Positions 23,283 to 24,439 of a stretch of DNA of 24,439 bases are shown here, piece after piece; position 1 is the stretch's first letter, and every line of letters starts with the position of its first letter. The notes beneath the pieces are model-generated. The model did not search any database, had not been told where the DNA came from, and saw nothing but the letters and a program-made list of their open reading frames with translations. This DNA is from Ruminococcus_C sp963590855 (GTDB lineage: Bacteria; Bacillota; Clostridia; Oscillospirales; Ruminococcaceae). Location of the stretch: NCBI GenBank assembly GCA_963590855.1, contig CAVAQT010000034.1, positions 1 to 24,439 of the forward strand. The letters are read 5' to 3'. The position numbers and the translations under genes were made by a program.

Positions 23283-24194
23283 TCAGATTACAAAGTGATC
23301 ATGCCAGTCCTGTGGGAAATTCAGCCGTCCCATCTCTATCACAGCACTATATCTCGAAATCAGTGCTGTTAGCTGATTTGCAAAATCTGACCATTGTTCA
23401 TCCGATGGCCTTAAATACTTCATTGCAAGAATCGTTTGGTAGATTCCATTGTATTTTGGACTAGGTGTCAACCGATCAGTAGCCAACAATTCTGGAACCG
23501 TGTTTAATGTGCGATTGTAAATACGGCTATTATGCGCACAAATATTTCTTAAGATAACGCACGCCTGAATCCAAGAAGCTAAAAGTTTCTTAGCCGGTCG
23601 TGCCGTATTGCCAGAAGCAGTCGGGTATTTGTAATACTCAGCCAGATTTGAATATGCTGAACCAGATCCCGTTTTCAAATTCTTTATCGTTTTCGATAAT
23701 GTGCCAAAAGACATGATTTCAACTGCTGCCCAAACTGGAATGTTCCCATCATGTTTATCAAAATTGTGTTTGATAAACACATCACTGGACCGCGCTATTT
23801 CCTGTGAAAGCGAACCGTTGTTGCTCCAATAGTTCTTTTTATCATCAAAAACCGCAGGATCATACAGAATCAATGTATCTTCCTTGTAAGTAAGCAGCGC
23901 ATCCACCAAACGACTTCTCAGAGAAACTTCGATAGAAGAAAGCATTGCAAATAGCAAGTGTGACAATTCTGCGTCAAACTCACAAATAGCAACAATATCA
24001 CTAAACTTCGTGCTTTCCTTATATTCTCTCTTGCTGTTGTTGTAAAACTGAAAGCTATATCCTCGGAACCGATAATACTCAACACGAGATAAAAACTTCG
24101 CTGCGTCATCATCAGATTCGATTATCATTTTTGCTGACTTTAATTCGCTGATCTGCTCAGGAATTGTCAGAATCCGTTTCTCATAGGAACGCAT
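23283..24194 (-). CDS. Abi_2 (AbiD/AbiF-like) abortive-infection HEPN protein
   Basis: A 303-residue protein with the Abi_2 family landmarks: the N-terminal LSRVEYYRFRGYSFQF motif (~35-50), SSIEVSLRSRL (~86-96), NIPVWAAVEIMSFGTLSK (~151-168), and the HEPN RNase motif RNICAHNSRIYNR (Arg216 to His221). HEPN proteins of this type are thought to cleave RNA and stop growth on phage infection. I chose the ATG at 24194 because CGGAGG lies 8 bases upstream; the longer frame to 24311 runs through the promoter and a structured leader. It is a single gene with its own promoter and terminator, upstream of the recombinase triplet. It is probably defence cargo of the element. Confidence 0.88.
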   Translation of the reverse strand: MRSYEKRILTIPEQISELKSAKMIIESDDDAAKFLSRVEYYRFRGYSFQFYNNSKREYKESTKFSDIVAICEFDAELSHLLFAMLSSIEVSLRSRLVDALLTYKEDTLILYDPAVFDDKKNYWSNNGSLSQEIARSSDVFIKHNFDKHDGNIPVWAAVEIMSFGTLSKTIKNLKTGSGSAYSNLAEYYKYPTASGNTARPAKKLLASWIQACVILRNICAHNSRIYNRTLNTVPELLATDRLTPSPKYNGIYQTILAMKYLRPSDEQWSDFANQLTALISRYSAVIEMGRLNFPQDWHDHFVI

Positions 24195-24211
24195 TTCTAA
24201 TTCCTCCGTAA

Positions 24212-24276
24212 AATAAAAAGTCCCACCGGGTTGCGCATAACTATCAAAGATAGACATAGGCGTGGTGGGTTCTGTT
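24212..24276 (-). ncRNA. Structured leader or possible small RNA before the Abi gene
   Basis: From the predicted start near 24276 the RNA folds into a nested hairpin. The outer stem is CCCACC (24269-24264) with GGTGGG (24227-24222). A middle CGC/GCG stem (24262-24260 with 24236-24234) and an inner CTATC-TTT-GATAG hairpin (24253-24241) lie inside. The outer stem is followed by CTTTTTATTTT, as in an intrinsic terminator. The ribosome binding site of the Abi gene comes right after. A discrete ~65-base RNA could be made, with read-through giving Abi mRNA. Confidence 0.5.
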
Positions 24277-24282
24277 GCTATT

Positions 24283-24311
24283 ATAATACAGCTTTTCAGC
24301 GTTTTTGTCAA
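24283..24311 (-). promoter_or_regulatory. Promoter of the Abi gene and its leader
   Basis: TTGACA (24311-24306) and TATTAT (24288-24283) are separated by 17 bases. An alternative TATAAT three bases further on would give a 20-base spacer. This is the strongest promoter in the right part of the window. Positions 24312-24439 are AT-rich and show no gene. Confidence 0.75.
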
Positions 24312-24439
24312 GTAATTTTGCTTTTCAACCAGCTCTGACGAGTAAACTTCTCATTTTTTCTTTTACTGAATTTTCACCAAGCCGTCAAAACATTTGTTCT
24401 GTCTTTTTTCCTTTTAAGGCACAGACTTTCCTCATGTTA

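Noticed and set aside
24195..24311. Longer start for the Abi protein
   Set aside because: It would translate the promoter and hairpin leader; the ATG at 24194 has a well-placed ribosome binding site and matches the usual start of the family.

Overview
The window looks like a stretch of accessory DNA from a gut Clostridia genome (Lachnospiraceae or Oscillospiraceae-like). This is inferred from the type of prophage proteins, several adjacent large serine recombinases, strong AGGAGG-type ribosome binding sites and moderate GC content. Nearly every gene is on the minus strand, so the region reads from right to left. Only one gene, an Xre-type regulator at 14833-15174, is on the plus strand. I see no tRNA, rRNA, CRISPR array or housekeeping gene.

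Region A (about 1-8.5 kb) is a badly deleted siphovirus-type prophage. In transcription order it has a zinc-finger protein, a small unknown protein, a ParB N-terminus fused to the C-terminus of a large terminase, a holin with its own terminator, a portal protein lacking its N-terminus, the first ~47 residues of a ClpP-like prohead protease, a 73-residue unknown protein, two baseplate/receptor-binding proteins with a shared N-terminal module (one ending in an SGNH esterase domain), and the C-terminal half of a glucosaminidase/SH3 lysin. At least four breakpoints can be seen inside genes. Capsid, head-tail, major tail, tape-measure and small terminase genes are absent, so it cannot make virions alone.

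Region B (8.6-10.2 kb) holds a VapBC-type toxin-antitoxin pair with a palindrome over its promoter, followed by about 0.8 kb of repeat-rich DNA without a convincing gene.

Region C (10.2-16.9 kb) resembles a small integrative element. A divergent promoter region with two identical-arm operators separates the Xre regulator from an operon encoding a RepA-like ATPase, a serine recombinase without the usual zinc ribbon, and two smaller proteins. The recombinase C-terminus and both smaller proteins appear to share one domain, which I cannot assign to a named family. The operon runs into an array of AAGTGA...TCACTT palindromes spaced in 30-bp steps before its terminator. Upstream are a MerR-like regulator with a C-terminal zinc ribbon, a small partner gene and a 137-residue unknown protein.

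Region D (17.0-23.1 kb) is a triplet of large serine recombinases in one operon. The first has a ~190-residue N-terminal extension and a frameshift inside its catalytic domain. Region E (23.1-24.3 kb) is an Abi_2/AbiF-like HEPN protein. It is preceded by a strong promoter and a short structured leader ending in a terminator-like hairpin, possibly a separate small RNA.

The best candidates for something undescribed are the recombinase plus two stand-alone domain relatives with the adjacent palindrome array, and the Abi gene with its structured leader RNA.
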